Below, piece by piece: positions 1 to 11,340 of a stretch of 64,000 bases of DNA. Position 1 is the stretch's first letter. Every line of letters starts with the position of its first letter. Source of the stretch: Undaria pinnatifida (taxonomy: Eukaryota > Sar > Phaeophyceae > Laminariales > Alariaceae); assembly GCA_012845835.1 (NCBI GenBank), contig JABAKD010000029.1:11618524-11682523 (forward strand). Direction: 5' to 3'. Under the pieces are notes generated by a model. That model was given only the letters and a program-made list of their open reading frames with translations, searched no databases and was not told the origin of the DNA. The translations under genes were made by a program, and so were the position numbers.

Positions 1-1140
1 TGGGAGAACCTAGCGAAGATGCGGGACGCGGCTGCCCAGTTCGTGAAGTCGGGATTGCGTAACTTAAGACTAAAAATCAGAGTGAGGACGCAGCTGAAGC
101 AGCAATGTGGCATTACGCTGAGTTGTTCTCTGCGGTTTTCGCGTGACTTGGGCGAAGGTTGTCCGGGAATGTTTTGGCGGCACTTTTTCGTGGGCTACTT
201 GTACGTTACTTAGATATAAATGATGTTTTGCGTATTACAAGCGCGTATAAGACGAAGATTTTTACTTTTGAGGTACTTCTTGCGGAAAACGACGTCTGCC
301 CATGTAGTATTGATGATACTAGTTGACTTTGTTTACATGAAAGGCATGATTTGTGCCTTGCGTCCGTGATGAATGTTTTATGAAGAAATGTAGTGTTTCA
401 TGACTCGTGATCGTGGGGCAATTAACTGGTGTATTTTATGTGAAATTGAACGCGTGTACTAAACATTAAAATGACAACCGTCATCATTGGATAAGGTATA
501 GATGTGTGTGGTCGTTTATCATTCACAAACGACATATTTCTTTAATGTCACGTAGCTGGTGCTCACGTTTGATCAAAGATTGTGTATGAACTACTTCGAG
601 TAGCAACTCGCTTTTAGGAGCATTGTGGACAGTGGAGTACCAGAGAGTGTAAAGTGGTGATAAGAGATGATAACTGACCTTCTTGGTGGTGATTGACTTC
701 TGATGATCTGATTTGAGCGTTGGTTGGCTCTGAAGAAGACAGGGGTTTCGATTTGTCTTCTTCTGGATTCTGGTAGGGATCCAGGGATGAGGCTTGAGAT
801 CACTTGCCTTCTCGCGGGTTTGAATATTACACAACTTATCTCTGTTTTTTTAGCATCTGTATGGTGTAGACCAGACCCCCTTGGACCAAGGGGGGGCAGT
901 CTCTGACCAATAGACCCTGCCTGACCCAGGCGTGTCTATATCTGACAAGAGGGGGGCGCTATCTGCACGGGGTACTGTCTGAGAACACCGAACAAGGTCT
1001 GCTGTTGCCGAACGGGGCCCGCTAGAAATCACAGCACCGCTCCCAGGCTGGGAGCGGTCGGAGTAGCAGGTCCACCGCTGACGGTAAGATTCTGGGAAAT
1101 GGGCCTGAAGCTCCGGAGTATGGAAGTGTTTTTGTTTTTT
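1..1140. other. No confident gene; open frame at left edge and hairpins
   Basis: A + strand frame is open from the first base to position 213 and could be the end of an exon cut by the window edge, but I recognise no family in it. Positions 1036-1058 form a perfect hairpin with a 10-bp stem (ACCGCTCCCA / TGGGAGCGGT) and a 3-base loop. A shorter C-run/G-run inverted repeat lies near 875-897. Nothing else in the stretch looks coding. Confidence 0.3.
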
Positions 1141-2110
1141 GCAGGCAGTAATCCTGCGGTTTTACAAGGAGAGGTACACGGAATAAGCAACAACTTGTCC
1201 TGTACTGCCGGTTGCCCAGCTGCCGCGGAAGTCGATTTGATCATGCCTGTCGCGAACTAGCAGGAGATCGATCTGCACGAGGCTATTGCCAAGCACGCCG
1301 AGTAATGGACTGGTGATTCGATCGATCCGTCCATTGCGGCCGCGAAGGCGTTCCCTCACATGACCATGGGGTCCGTCCGAAGCCTCTGCTGCAGGTCGGA
1401 CTGATGCACGGCAAAGCCGCCTTGAAGAGTACTTCAAAAATCCACGTGCTGAATGCGTGTTCCGTGATGCACGTGGGGCGTTCGAACGGGGTCACAGTGC
1501 CGTCATCAGCACGGCATTTTTTTGCTGGGACTTCACCCGCGCCCGAGTTTAAACTCAAGTTCGAGAGTAAGCTCGATATAACAGCGGGTTGGAAAGATAA
1601 GCCTGACGAAATTTTCGGCTTGGTGCGGGAGGTGGCTATTAAATGATGCACGGTGGAGTTGGCCGACAGCAACGCACACGCGCACTGGTGGGCTGACAAT
1701 GCCCATGAATTCGTCCTTGACGTCGTCGCCCGGGTCGACGGTGGGCGGGGGAGTCGTTAAGCCCGACACCGAGGTTTCCACTTGTTTCGAAAGGAAGAAA
1801 CCCAGTCATTTCGCTCGAATTTTCGCGCTCAAGGCGTTTCCCGTGAAGGCCCCCATGCAGTCAGATGTGGGCCGGGGTACCGGGGGTCAACTTTGGGGGT
1901 CCTTCCCGGGGCGTGGACCGCTACCACAGCAGCTGCAGCAACGACAACGCCAGCACAACTAATATAGCAGCAGCAGCAACGCTTCCCGGCGCACCAATCC
2001 GAATGGACACCTTCCTCTGGAGGGGGGAGGGGTTCCGGGGGGGAGCCTCTACTGCATTTCACCAGTCACAGGTTGGAGGTCGTACGCTTTTTCTGGGGAA
2101 CCGGCGCCCT
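1141..2110 (+). pseudogene. Decayed coding remnant of a probable mobile element, family unknown
   Basis: Protein-like stretches occur in more than one + strand frame across this region, just upstream of the LINE fragment. The run around 1560-1646 is the most protein-like. I could not assign it to a family; it may be an ORF1 or gag-like protein of a retroelement. It is broken in several places and is best treated as a fossil. Its position directly before the LINE fragment suggests, but does not prove, that the two belonged to one insertion. Confidence 0.35.
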
Positions 2111-2124
2111 CAGGAGCGGACGAT

Positions 2125-2990
2125 GTGAACGCGCCTTTACCCCCAAACCTGGTTTCGTCTCCGTGTACTGCGCCGGCGCTAATGAGTGTGTCGGCAGCCT
2201 GTACTCCAGATAAGTCCGACGTGGGGCAAGGTCTTCAGCAAGGGTGTGTGCTCGCGACACTGCTGTTCAGCATGTTTTTTACGGCGGTACTGCGTGTGGC
2301 CGAGAAACGCTTCGTCGCTGACGCAGTCATGAGCAACATGATGCAGCTCCAACAAAAGGAGAAGGACGAACAGAAGAGCAAACCACGACCGGGCAACGAC
2401 AACGGGCGGAGCGGGAAGGAGGAGGAGAGGGGGGCGCACAGGTTGTGGGGTATGCTCTACGCTGACGATATGGATTTCGTATCGCAGTCAACAGGAGGGC
2501 TAAAGAGGATAATGGTGTTGATTACGGAGGGCCGGAGAGGATGATGACGATGATTACGGAGGGCTGGAGAGGATGAACGGTGACCGTGACTGCGTGTTCA
2601 TCTTTCCATGATCCTCCGATGCCTCGGCTATGGGACACGGAAGCGCGACGTAAACACTCTCTTGTACGCCGATACATTTACGAAGCCAGCCTCCGGGAAA
2701 AAAGAGGCGACAGTGCGGAACGGAGGATTTTGTTCGCGTCTGTCACAGAGGGTGATGTTTGGGGAGGTGGTTGGGGGTAAGGGCTGCTCAGGGGGGCAAG
2801 AGAAGGATAGGAATGCGCGCCTGAAGGAAGATATGACGGAATTTGGCATAAAAGTTCGAAGGGTTGCGAAAGGCTGTACAGAAGGCCGCAAGACCGTTTC
2901 AACCGGTCAAGGATGGGGCAGAGACGTTCATGCGGAAATGGCATGACGCGGAGAGTTGTAGAGCAGAAGAGCAACACACGAAGGCCGCGG
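2125..2990 (+). mobile_element. LINE (non-LTR retrotransposon) reverse transcriptase fragment
   Basis: Frame 1 from about 2215 encodes the RT palm signature GLQQGCVLATLLF followed by LWGMLYADDM, with the YADD catalytic box at 2458-2469. The part after 2608 reads like the cysteine-poor C-terminal tail of LINEs known from brown-algal genomes: VMFGEVVGGKGCSGGQEKD near 2755-2810 in frame 1, then ETFMRKWHDAE near 2915-2950 in frame 2. So there is at least one frameshift near 2870, and a short frame-3 excursion near 2690-2750. Only about 140 bp separate YADD from the tail, where a full element has several hundred, so an internal segment is missing. A near-duplicate of about 25 bp (GATTACGGAGGGC...) lies at 2519-2543 and 2552-2577. 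Dead copy; strand and family call are firm, the lineage match is from memory. Confidence 0.8.
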
Positions 2991-5056
2991 CAGCGCACTA
3001 CCTCACCGTCGGCATCTCTACGAGGCGAGAGGGACGGGAGAGTAGGAGGAGCGGGAGGGGGGGGGTTCTGCTCAAGAGACTGAAGTCTGGGTCTGTCCAC
3101 CATCGTCCTGGCGTTTGTGTGCCTTCACACGACCGTAAGTAGCCAGCGTGATGCCGCCCGGACTTGTTCGCCGTGGGGGGCTTTCCCTTCCTTTCCTTTG
3201 CTTCATATTTTCTTTCTTTTTTTTTCCTCAATGGACTTGGGTCTGTCGTACGCTTGCAAAATGATCGCGTTCGCTGGTTGGCTGATGTTTTTATTTGTCA
3301 CCCCTCCCCTGCAGGCGAACTCACGTATACATTCACTAACTAAGCGAAATATATACATGGTTGATCTTTTCATTTTTGACACGAGCCACGATAGAGGTAG
3401 CACTTTTTGGCAGTTTAGTTTAGCTCCTTGACCAAAAATCGTCGCAAATAAGCCATTTTTTTTTCATGATTTTCGTTGTGTCTCTAGACCATGAGGATTT
3501 TCAAGCGTTAGCAGTTTTATTTTTCTCCAAAACAACCACAACAACGACAACAACAACAACAACGACAACACCGGGGGGAACGGCGTAATGAAAGCGACGA
3601 CACTGCAATGGGACCGACGTGATGTTGCCAACACTGAGTGATGACGAACCTGGGTAAAGAACAGTCGGCCATTATTACCATGGTATGTCACCCGAAGGAG
3701 TTTATTCTGCTGCGATTCCTCCAGAAACGTTCATCTGGCTGCGGGGGACGAAAGCAATCAACCCTCTGTGGCATAAAGGAGCCTGGTGTCAGTACGAACA
3801 ACAACAAGGAGCAAGGTCATAAATAGCGACCGCCTTCTTTAATTTAAGTTGATATTTCGTTGCCTGCAGATGGGTATTTCCAATTGGCGCTATGCCTCGC
3901 AAGTGTTTAATATTACCACTTGCTCCAAACCGCAAGCCACCGCGTCCAACCAATGTTCCACCTCCGCTAGATACACTTTTCTGGGTCATCTTCTTTTCTA
4001 ATCTTCCCAGGCATATTAATCATTAAAAAATAATCCCAAAACCCGTCCAGTGTGGGCATGTATCCTCTGGAACAGCTCCAAATGTATTTCCGGGTTTTCC
4101 TCCAAGAAACGCCTGGACCAGAAAACTGACATCCGAATCGGCACCCGAATCGATCAGAAGCAACGTGTTCCACTCGAGCATTTCCTGTAAGCAGAAAGGG
4201 AACAACAGCGTCAACAAAAACAATTATGGTAATTAAAGTGTTCTCGTCGCGGCTGTGTTAAACTGCAACGTCGTGTTTGTTCAATGCAGAAGAGATGCTC
4301 GTACGGGCAAGCAGGTTCGTCAACCGACGTCGGATTCAGCAATGGAGGGGGGTGCAACACCATGCGGCACGTTTCGTGGCTGGCTGCAGTATTGAAATGT
4401 AGTTGTGTTGCGTGAACGCGTTCCGTAGTAGCACAGGGCAGTCTTAACTCGTCCGAAGGGACCGGTAGGCCACAATCATTACACGACCTGCGCCCCGCCT
4501 CCAAGCACGTGGCTGGCAAAAGATACAGGGGGTCGAAATATAGAAATCGCGGACCACAAAGGGCAGTGAGGCAAGCTGTCCATTATTCCCTTGTGATCCA
4601 GATGTTCAGGGTTAATAAGCTAGATATATTCATGGATACCTGTGTACCTGGTACGCGCTATGAATAGTAGCAACGAGACAAGCTTTCCTGGCATAATACC
4701 TGCAGGAGGAGTTCAAACATATCGGTAGAGTCGCAAGTAGACGCCTACGCCTTGCGATACGAGGTAAAAAAATGGAACGAGGATGCTCGGTGAGTACGAA
4801 CATGCTCGTCAGAGCGGAGAAGATACACCCCCGGGATCCACCTAAATGAAACAGTTCGCGTCAAAGCTTCTTTCGTTTACCCAACAAAAGTAGGAAAATA
4901 CGTACCATGCAGAACACAATTCGAGACTGGATGCGGCATTTAGTACGTAAACATTCACACATTCACACAATACATGGCGTATAAGTAGCTAATAGTCTCC
5001 TCACAAATATGCTAAAACCGCAGGAGAGAAGACACGCAACACTATGTGCAAATATG
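2991..5056. other. Region without a confident gene
   Basis: Holds a polypyrimidine run (3181-3230), a CAA/CGA microsatellite (about 3534-3572) and scattered short frames. On the minus strand a good acceptor (tract read from 4215 to 4190, ending ACAG) precedes an open stretch with the motif SDVSFLVQ, faintly like a BTB domain start, but no good donor follows it. Another minus frame (4519-4211) is cysteine-rich with SCNDCGLPVP. On the + strand 4706-4763 is bounded by TGCAG and GAG/GTAAAA. None can be tied to a known gene. Confidence 0.3.
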
Positions 5057-5770
5057 CAGGGCTTTTCACGGGTCGGGTCAATCTCGCAGGTCGGGTCGGG
5101 TCGGGTCGGGTCGGGTCGGGTCAGGTCAGCTGACCCGACCCCACCCGTGAAAATTTCGACACGTCTTGACCCGACCCAACCCGACCCGACCCGCCACAAT
5201 CCGGGTGACCCGCGAGATGCGAGTTTTACGCGGGTCAAGTCGACTTGACTCGTGAAATTTCTCACGGGTCAAAGTCGAAAAGTCACGGGTCAAAGCATGT
5301 ACACGTCGGTCGGGTGGTTGGTCCTTGGTCCCTCGTACTTTTCCCAGGATATAGTATTACTATGGGTCTTCTACCGGTATTGCTTGCAGCAGCATTTTGT
5401 GGTGTGCGCGCGAAAAATGAGAAAGAAACCGCAACCCACACGCGTGAGCAATTAGCCACGCCCGTAGCGCTAGACCACCGGGTCCACCCGACGAGCGACT
5501 CGACTAGTCAGCTAGTTACTTATGCAGTCTCCGGCCCCGGCGAGCAGCCTAGCTGGGTCGCCTCCGGCAGCAAGCCCACAACTGGGACGGCGGATCTGTC
5601 AGCAGGGAGGGGCTGCGATCCGCGAGGATGCGTTGTCTGCTGCTGGTGCTTGCTGCTGCCAGATTGCTGCTGCTGCTGTGCTGCTGCTGCTGCTACTGCT
5701 TGGACGACGACTGCTCTTGCTTTTTTAAGTTTGGTCACATTTCGTACTGGCATGATAATTCTCGAGCGAG

Positions 5771-5826
<56 letters not shown>

Positions 5827-6667
5827 GTACCTATCTTTATCTATTATGCAGTCTCCAGCCCCGGCAAGCAGCCTAGCTGAGCCGCCTCCGGCAGCAAGCC
5901 CACAACTGGGGCGGTGGATATGTCAGTAGAGGCTGCGATCCGCGATAATCCGGGGTCTGCTGCTGGTGCTTGCTGCTGCTTCGACGACGACTGTCCTTGC
6001 CTTAATACGTTTGGTCACATTTCTTATTGTTATGACCGTATCATTGCTACTGTTACGGCTTCAGCCAGCACGGGATTCGCGTCACACTATATGCCTTGGT
6101 TCGAGTAGCTATGGGTACTGCCTGGTGATTGTTCTACACGCTGTGATGACATATGATCGGAGCATCGGCACGAGAGAGGTAGGAAGCGGTAAGTTTCGTA
6201 TGATTTACGGATCCGCGGGTCGGACCCGCGGGGCGCCTGCACGGCAATGGCCCTCAGCTGTAAGTTTGAAAAAGGGAGATCCGTGGGTCAGATCTGCGGG
6301 TTTGACCCGAGGGTTAGCCGAAAACAACTCGCGGGTCATGATGGCTTGACCCGCGAGTGACCCGTATCTCGCGGGTCATGACCCGACCCAACCCGAGAGA
6401 TTTTGAAAACCTCTTGAGCCGACCCGACCCGACCCGCGAGATTTTGAAGCCTAATGACCCGACCCGACCCGACCCGCGAGATTTGAAACTTCTTGGCCCG
6501 ACCCGACCCGACCCGACCCGTGAGATTTTTAAATGTTATGACCCGACCCGACCCGTGAGATTTTTAAATGTTATGACCCGACCCGACCCGACCCGACCCG
6601 ACCCGCGATATTTTGAAACCACCTTGACCCGACCCGCAGTTCGGGTCATGACCCGTGAAAAGCCCCG
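5057..6667 (+). mobile_element. hAT-like non-autonomous element with mirrored GGGTC/ACCCG arrays, copy A
   Basis: The left end reads CAGGGCTTTTCACGGGTC (5057-5074). The right end is its inverse with one mismatch (6650-6667). CAGGG...CCCTG-type ends are typical of hAT transposons. The left arm is a (GGGTC)n run that flips into (GACCC)n at the palindrome GTCAGCTGAC (5125-5134). The right arm (about 6350-6650) is a ladder of (GACCC)n runs separated by a spacer close to GCGAGATTTTGAAACCTCTT. The interior has no transposase; it shares with copy B the block near 5311-5350, two copies of a block starting ATGCAGTCTCCGGCCCCGGC-like (5522 and 5847) and CTG runs. A clean 8-bp target duplication is not visible. 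Orientation is arbitrary. Confidence 0.75.
5771..5826. repeat. (CTA)n microsatellite
   Basis: A pure trinucleotide run of about 18 units inside the hAT-like copy A. Copy B lacks it, so it expanded after the two copies separated or was lost from B. It creates artificial long tyrosine or threonine frames. Confidence 0.95.
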
Positions 6668-7887
6668 AAAAATTTAAACAGCAGTACAAAAAAAGTTATC
6701 TCACCAGCCCAAACTACAGCAGTATAAAATAGCATCGCTCACCGAAAGAAACGTGTGACCACGGATGGTGTTCATCAAACCGCCAGGTTGTAGAAGTCAC
6801 CCGGTCCAAAGGGGGTTTCTGCGATTAAGTAAGAAGTCCGTGTAACTTCGGTATACTTGAATCCGAGGAGGAGGCACTGCGGCTTCTACTTTATTGGTAG
6901 ACGATGAGTGCTGGCGACCTGGGTAGGAAGTACCTTCTCGTGTAGGATTGCACGCATTCGCTGGCTCGTCTCTACCAGCAGCGGTTGTTGCGGCCTGCAG
7001 AACGATGGGACGGTGCGATTGTTTGCTCCACGCATTTGCTGTGCCTGGCGATATTAAATTGGTATGGTACACCACTGGACACATGCAAGACCTTCTGCCG
7101 CAGCAGCTCCCAGTACGAATATACAGAACGCGCATGATACAAAACAGCGATACACACCTCCAATACAGTAAGTAAGGTTATTCGGCCTGGCACTGCCAAA
7201 CGCAATGACTACGAAGGCGTAGTGGCCGATGTTAAAGCTCATGCTGCACATTGTCGGATGGCAAACATAATAGCCGCGTGCTACCATAGAGGTAGCACTT
7301 TTTACCCAAAATGTTTCCGAATGTCAAGCCTCCTTAATCCCAAATCGTCGGAATGTCATTCTTGTTTTTGAAAACTGACTGTTTACACCTGGGGCACGGG
7401 TTTATTCACCGGGTTGCGCTTTCTTGTCGAATTTTTTTTTGGGCGGGGTATAGAGCAACGACAACAACAACTTCCTGTGCCCTTTGTAGCTAGTCATCTG
7501 CCTCCCCCGCTGCGTCTTGTTTCCCTCTTTCCAAACTATATTCCTTTGTTTTCCTTTTCTTATCCAATTCTTATTTTTCTTTCTTAAGTTGTAAGTCATC
7601 TGATGTGCTGGCTTGGATACGCTCCGCCCTCGTTTCAATTGCGTTCGGCCTTGCATGGCCAACCACCTTGTTGAATTTAAAATGTGAGGTACCTCTGTTC
7701 TGTAGCTTGTGACCACAGAGCTCGTCTCGCTAGGAGGTGGCGTCGACACGTACATTGACGGGATGTTATACACTAATAAAATACACTACGTACAGTTGTG
7801 AGATCGAAGATTTCGTCGAAACCATTTTTGCAAGCTGTATATGATACACCGATCGTGCGTATTGCTGGGTGTGTCCTAATTAAGGAT
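6668..7887. other. Region without a confident gene; possible exon 7001-7167
   Basis: Positions 7001-7167 (+) are bounded by a CCTGCAG acceptor-like site and a perfect donor (ACA/GTAAGT), and stay open in the frame that includes GDIKLVWYTTGHMQD. I recognise no family and cannot find partner exons. The minus strand is also open here (7054-7287), so coding is unproven. From about 7790 the sequence belongs to dispersed repeat R-A, interrupted by the SINE that follows. Confidence 0.3.
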
Positions 7888-8345
7888 TTATTTTTTCTTT
7901 TTTTCCTCACACTTCTACTTTCCAGCTTCTGGACAAGCCGTGGTCACAGGTGTCGTCCCTTCTTCCCCCCCGGTTCTTGCCTTCAATTTTTATCGCGCAT
8001 AGGATTCAGCAATCCCACTGCTCGTCGATATTTCATTGAGTGTTGCTAACTCACGCTCTCGCGCTTTCCGCAAGTCAATTTGAAAAAGTCCCAGCGAATT
8101 ATTACGAGTATGCACTCGGCGGGGCTCGAACTCACGAAACTGACCTATACCAGGCTCGAGGATAACCTGATACGCCACCGGGGCGACCGTAGAAGGATGC
8201 AGGTCGGCGACTCCTCTTAGAACTAGCTTGCACGAGGGTTAACAGGATGATGTTCATCAATCTGTGCGGAAACTTTAAAACCCAGGTTTTTCAAGGGGAA
8301 TAAATAATAACAGCTGCGGAATGAATGCATCACTGATTAGTTGGG
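7790..8345. repeat. Dispersed repeat R-A, split by a SINE
   Basis: The left piece (7790-7887, starting TGTGAGATCGAAGATTTCGTC) and right piece (8193-8345, starting AAGGATGCAGGTCGGCGACT) are contiguous in other copies at about 40325-40560 and 53575-53830; a partial copy lies at about 47770-47870. The interruption is the SINE at 7888-8192, so R-A is the older sequence. No coding capacity is seen. Confidence 0.8.
7888..8192 (-). mobile_element. tRNA-derived SINE (family a), copy 1
   Basis: The minus strand begins with a tRNA-like head: A-box-like TGGCGTATCAGG, then B-box-like GAGTTCGAGCCCC about 45 bases later, as needed for RNA polymerase III. The unit ends in an A-rich tail (the T-rich run at 7888-7912 on +). 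It is flanked by the direct repeat AAGGAT (7882-7887 and 8193-8198), the mark of target-primed insertion. Copy 2 at 54741-55044 is about the same length (304 bp) and also has flanking direct repeats. Confidence 0.85.
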
Positions 8346-9527
8346 AATATTATTGTGGAAGGAGAGTGGCGGAAATGTCAGTTTAATGTGAAGAAAACAC
8401 GCCTGCTGTTTCAGCTGGTGTTCAAATATTCGTAGTGTTTCAGGGATAATTGTGAGTTTCTGCTGATTACCCTTCGTACGGGACCCCTGCTGTAAGTAAT
8501 CTGGGTGTGATTGACGTATAATATGAAAGGTGTATCCTTTCCTGGCTGTGCACATTTCGTTTTTGTTCCATTTATGAAAGTTTCCTGGTGGTGGACAAGC
8601 AACAGCGAACAACGAACATATAGCATGCGTGCTCTGCACATCAAACTGATATTGCCACCTTTTTTATCCTGAACCACCAACCAGTGTCCGTGTTGATGCC
8701 TCCGGCAGATAGATAGACACGAGTTCTGTGGTCATAAACCATGAGACAGATAAACATTCCAAACATAGCAAGAAAAGGCGACTTGGCCCTGAAAAAGCCA
8801 ACAGAAATGAGCACGCGGGCAAGAAGCAAGAACATGTTACACAGGCAGTTACCCCAGGCTATGTGCCGTACAGCAAAAACAAGAAAGAATACATTCACAA
8901 GACGAAAGAAAACATTTGGAAAGTAGCTAGAAACACATGTGCATTAGCATGGCGTTTTTACCGACAAGTTGAAGCGAGCGTGTGGGCTTCTGTGGCGTGT
9001 GCGTAAAACGAATGCAAAGCCTATAATGTCGTGCGCGCGTTTTAGTGAGCGTTTTTCTACACACATTTGAGTGCAGATAGATGTATGCACGGAGTGTGCT
9101 CTGCGCCGTGTGAGAAAACAAAACGAATCGTTGATTGCGTTTGACGGATCAGCGTGTTTCTTAGGCAAACTTGTGCTGTTTCTGATGAACAGAGAGGAGC
9201 AGTATAAGAGTCTACCGCAGTGTGCATTCCGATGCATTCACAGTGAAAAAAAAAGGAACCTTTCCAGTTGAAGGAGACTGCTTAGGGGCCAACCAATCCG
9301 CAACATAACCCAAGTTCCAAATTTTCTATACAGCGGAATATATGTGCTGGCTGTGTGTACAACTAGATATTTGTGACTTCCGCATTTCTTGTATTGACAG
9401 TTTTTGTAGGGTCATTGTGCAATCTGTTTTGGGGCGCATGAGACGATTGTCTCGTTCTGTCGTAGTACAATAAGTGCACTCGTGTGGCGCTGCTGGTTTT
9501 TGTCTCCAAGCAGGCGAGTCTTACTGA
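8346..9527. other. Region without a confident gene
   Basis: The minus strand has an 85-residue hydrophobic frame (8898-8641) that could be one or two membrane helices. It contains an acceptor-like site (GCTTTTTCAG) in the middle, but no family is recognisable and the + strand is partly open too. No repeats of note before the microsatellite at 9528. Confidence 0.25.
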
Positions 9528-9817
9528 CAACAACAACAGCACCAACACCAACACCAACAGCAACAGCAACAGCAACAGCAACAACAGCAACAGCAACAAC
9601 AGCAACAACAACAACAACAACAACAGCACCAACAGCACCAACAGCACCAACAGCACCAACAGCACCAACAGCACCACCACCACCACCACCACCACCAACA
9701 CCAACAGCAACAGCAACCGCAACCGCAACCGCAACCGCAACCGCAACCGCAACCGCAACCGCAACCGCAACCGCAACCGCAACCGCAACCGCAACCGCAA
9801 CCGCAACCAACAACACC

Positions 9818-9873
<56 letters not shown>
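9528..9873. repeat. Large compound CAA/CAG/CAC/CAACCG microsatellite
   Basis: An uninterrupted 346-bp purine-poor array passes through CAA, CAACAG, CAACAGCAC, CAC, then about 15 copies of the hexamer CAACCG (about 9714-9808), and ends in CAA. All phases are multiples of three, so several frames stay open for over 120 codons on both strands (poly-Q/N, poly-T, poly-L). These frames lack any non-repetitive protein around them and I do not call them genes. Confidence 0.95.
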
Positions 9874-9874
<1 letters not shown>

Positions 9875-10600
9875 ATTAATTAGAAACACACCTAAGTCAG
9901 GCAAGGTCTATGACCTGAGATCTTCCCCGTGTTCCGACTCGCGTGACCACGGCCCGCTGGTATCAGCTCCGAGGCCTTCTACTCCTAGGCTCGGATTGCG
10001 TTTGTCTACAATGCAATAGTTCATTTGTTATCACACGGGGAAGTGCCATGCCATCGGACACGGACCTTCCCGTCCATTTCTCACGAACTCACAAAAAACA
10101 TCAACAGCGACAGTGGAACTCCCTGAAAAATTGTATCCAACCATTATTTGCACCGTAAAGTGACCAATGATACGACCACAGTGGTACGGCACCCTCCAAA
10201 AAAGCCCATCTCGGACTGCCAACCACAAGTTGCTCAGACCGAGTAGCATAGACATGTAGTTGTCCGTTCCTTGGGCAGCGGTCAAGTCCAATGAATCCTG
10301 GTCAGTTTCACAACGACCTAAGATGTACCACCACGTTTACTGACCTTGAACAACGATTGCTTAGCAGCTGCGTCATCACCAATGCATCTTCAAGCAATCC
10401 ACGCACCAAGCGCAACACCTCCAACTGCGCATGAAATTTCCCGAAACCCAGACCACAAAAGGTATGTGTATTCCATACAATAGCTGCCCGTAAAACGGAA
10501 GCATCAACCACGGACATGCTCTGTCCTCACAGCCTCGGCGATGAACCGCCACCTGTGGCTGCGTCAGCAACTATCAGCGCCCTACGCAGAAACTCCAAGA
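9874..10600. other. Unassigned minus-strand frames next to a gypsy fragment
   Basis: Two minus frames, 10517-10308 and 10291-10031, look protein-like (aliphatic and mixed charge, no simple repeats) but match nothing I know. They lie just downstream, in minus orientation, of the gypsy remnant and may be part of its 3' region. The + strand is also open for 71 codons at 9943-10158. I see no splice pattern that would settle it. Confidence 0.25.
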
Positions 10601-11320
10601 CATATAACTCGAAATTCAAAATTCAGATAAAACCGAAAATCAGCAATTCAGAATCCGGGACCCCCCCCAAACGACAATATGATCACAAAAGCAGCCCATA
10701 CCGCCGTACGAGCGCCCGCTTTTGCCCCACCTTCAGCCGCAGCGCCTTGGGCTCTTTTCGCAGTACGATCGGCGCGTCATGGAACACGCGCGACACCGGA
10801 TCCCAGGTGCTCTCCGCCTCCTCCAGCCCTTTTCAGGCCACCTTAACGACAAACTCGGGTCGCCACCGAGCGGCAGTCACCGCAAGACTGCCGTATTTCA
10901 CGGTAAATGATTACGTTCTAGTGGGAGCTTTGCCCGCACCACCCTTGCACGTGAATGAAGCGGGAGCGCTACAGGCTTCTCGCGTGCAGGTAAATCGCCC
11001 AACAACGCCCGACATAACACGTCAAGGTGCGTGCGAAAGACGATATCGCGCGCCATCTTGGCAAATTCCGGCGGGGAGCCATGGTCAGCAGCGTCATCGA
11101 TCGCCATCTCCAACGCGCCCACACGATGCTGCATCTCCACCTCGAAATCCTGGAATATCATGGGTCGTTGAGACAGCAGCTCCAGTTTGACATAATCGTC
11201 GATGTCACCTGGCGCATCGCCGGCCGGCCCGAATTCCGTGACAGCTATCGCCGCCCGCAGCACAGCACCACCGCTGGGCTCCCCCATAGCACGAGCTGTC
11301 CACCCCAGCGCCATCTTGAC
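10601..11320 (-). mobile_element. Ty3/gypsy fossil fragment
   Basis: Read on the minus strand, 11314-10898 resembles the protease-to-RT linker of oomycete-type gypsy elements (a HLDVLCRALLGDLP-like segment). About 10880-10660 resembles the chromo-like tail after integrase (WDPVSRVFHDAP, then LRL...ALVRRYG). The order is right for one element, but the body between the two parts is absent, so this is a small internal fragment. No LTRs were found. It is broken. The 224-residue + strand frame here (10516-11190) is a shadow. Confidence 0.55.
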
Positions 11321-11340
11321 GCCCGTATGCCTTCAGTACA

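Noticed and set aside
1036-1058. Rho-independent terminator
   Set aside because: The hairpin is perfect, but no T run follows and the context is eukaryotic.
5245-5880. 211-codon frame in the hAT-like copy A
   Set aside because: Consists of Leu/Cys runs from CTG and Thr runs from the CTA microsatellite; not shared as an open frame with copy B.
9482-9883. Long frames through the CAA/CAG array
   Set aside because: Open in several frames on both strands because all units are multiples of three; no flanking protein sequence.
10516-11190. 224-codon + strand frame
   Set aside because: Lies opposite gypsy-like minus-strand sequence, which explains its openness and composition.
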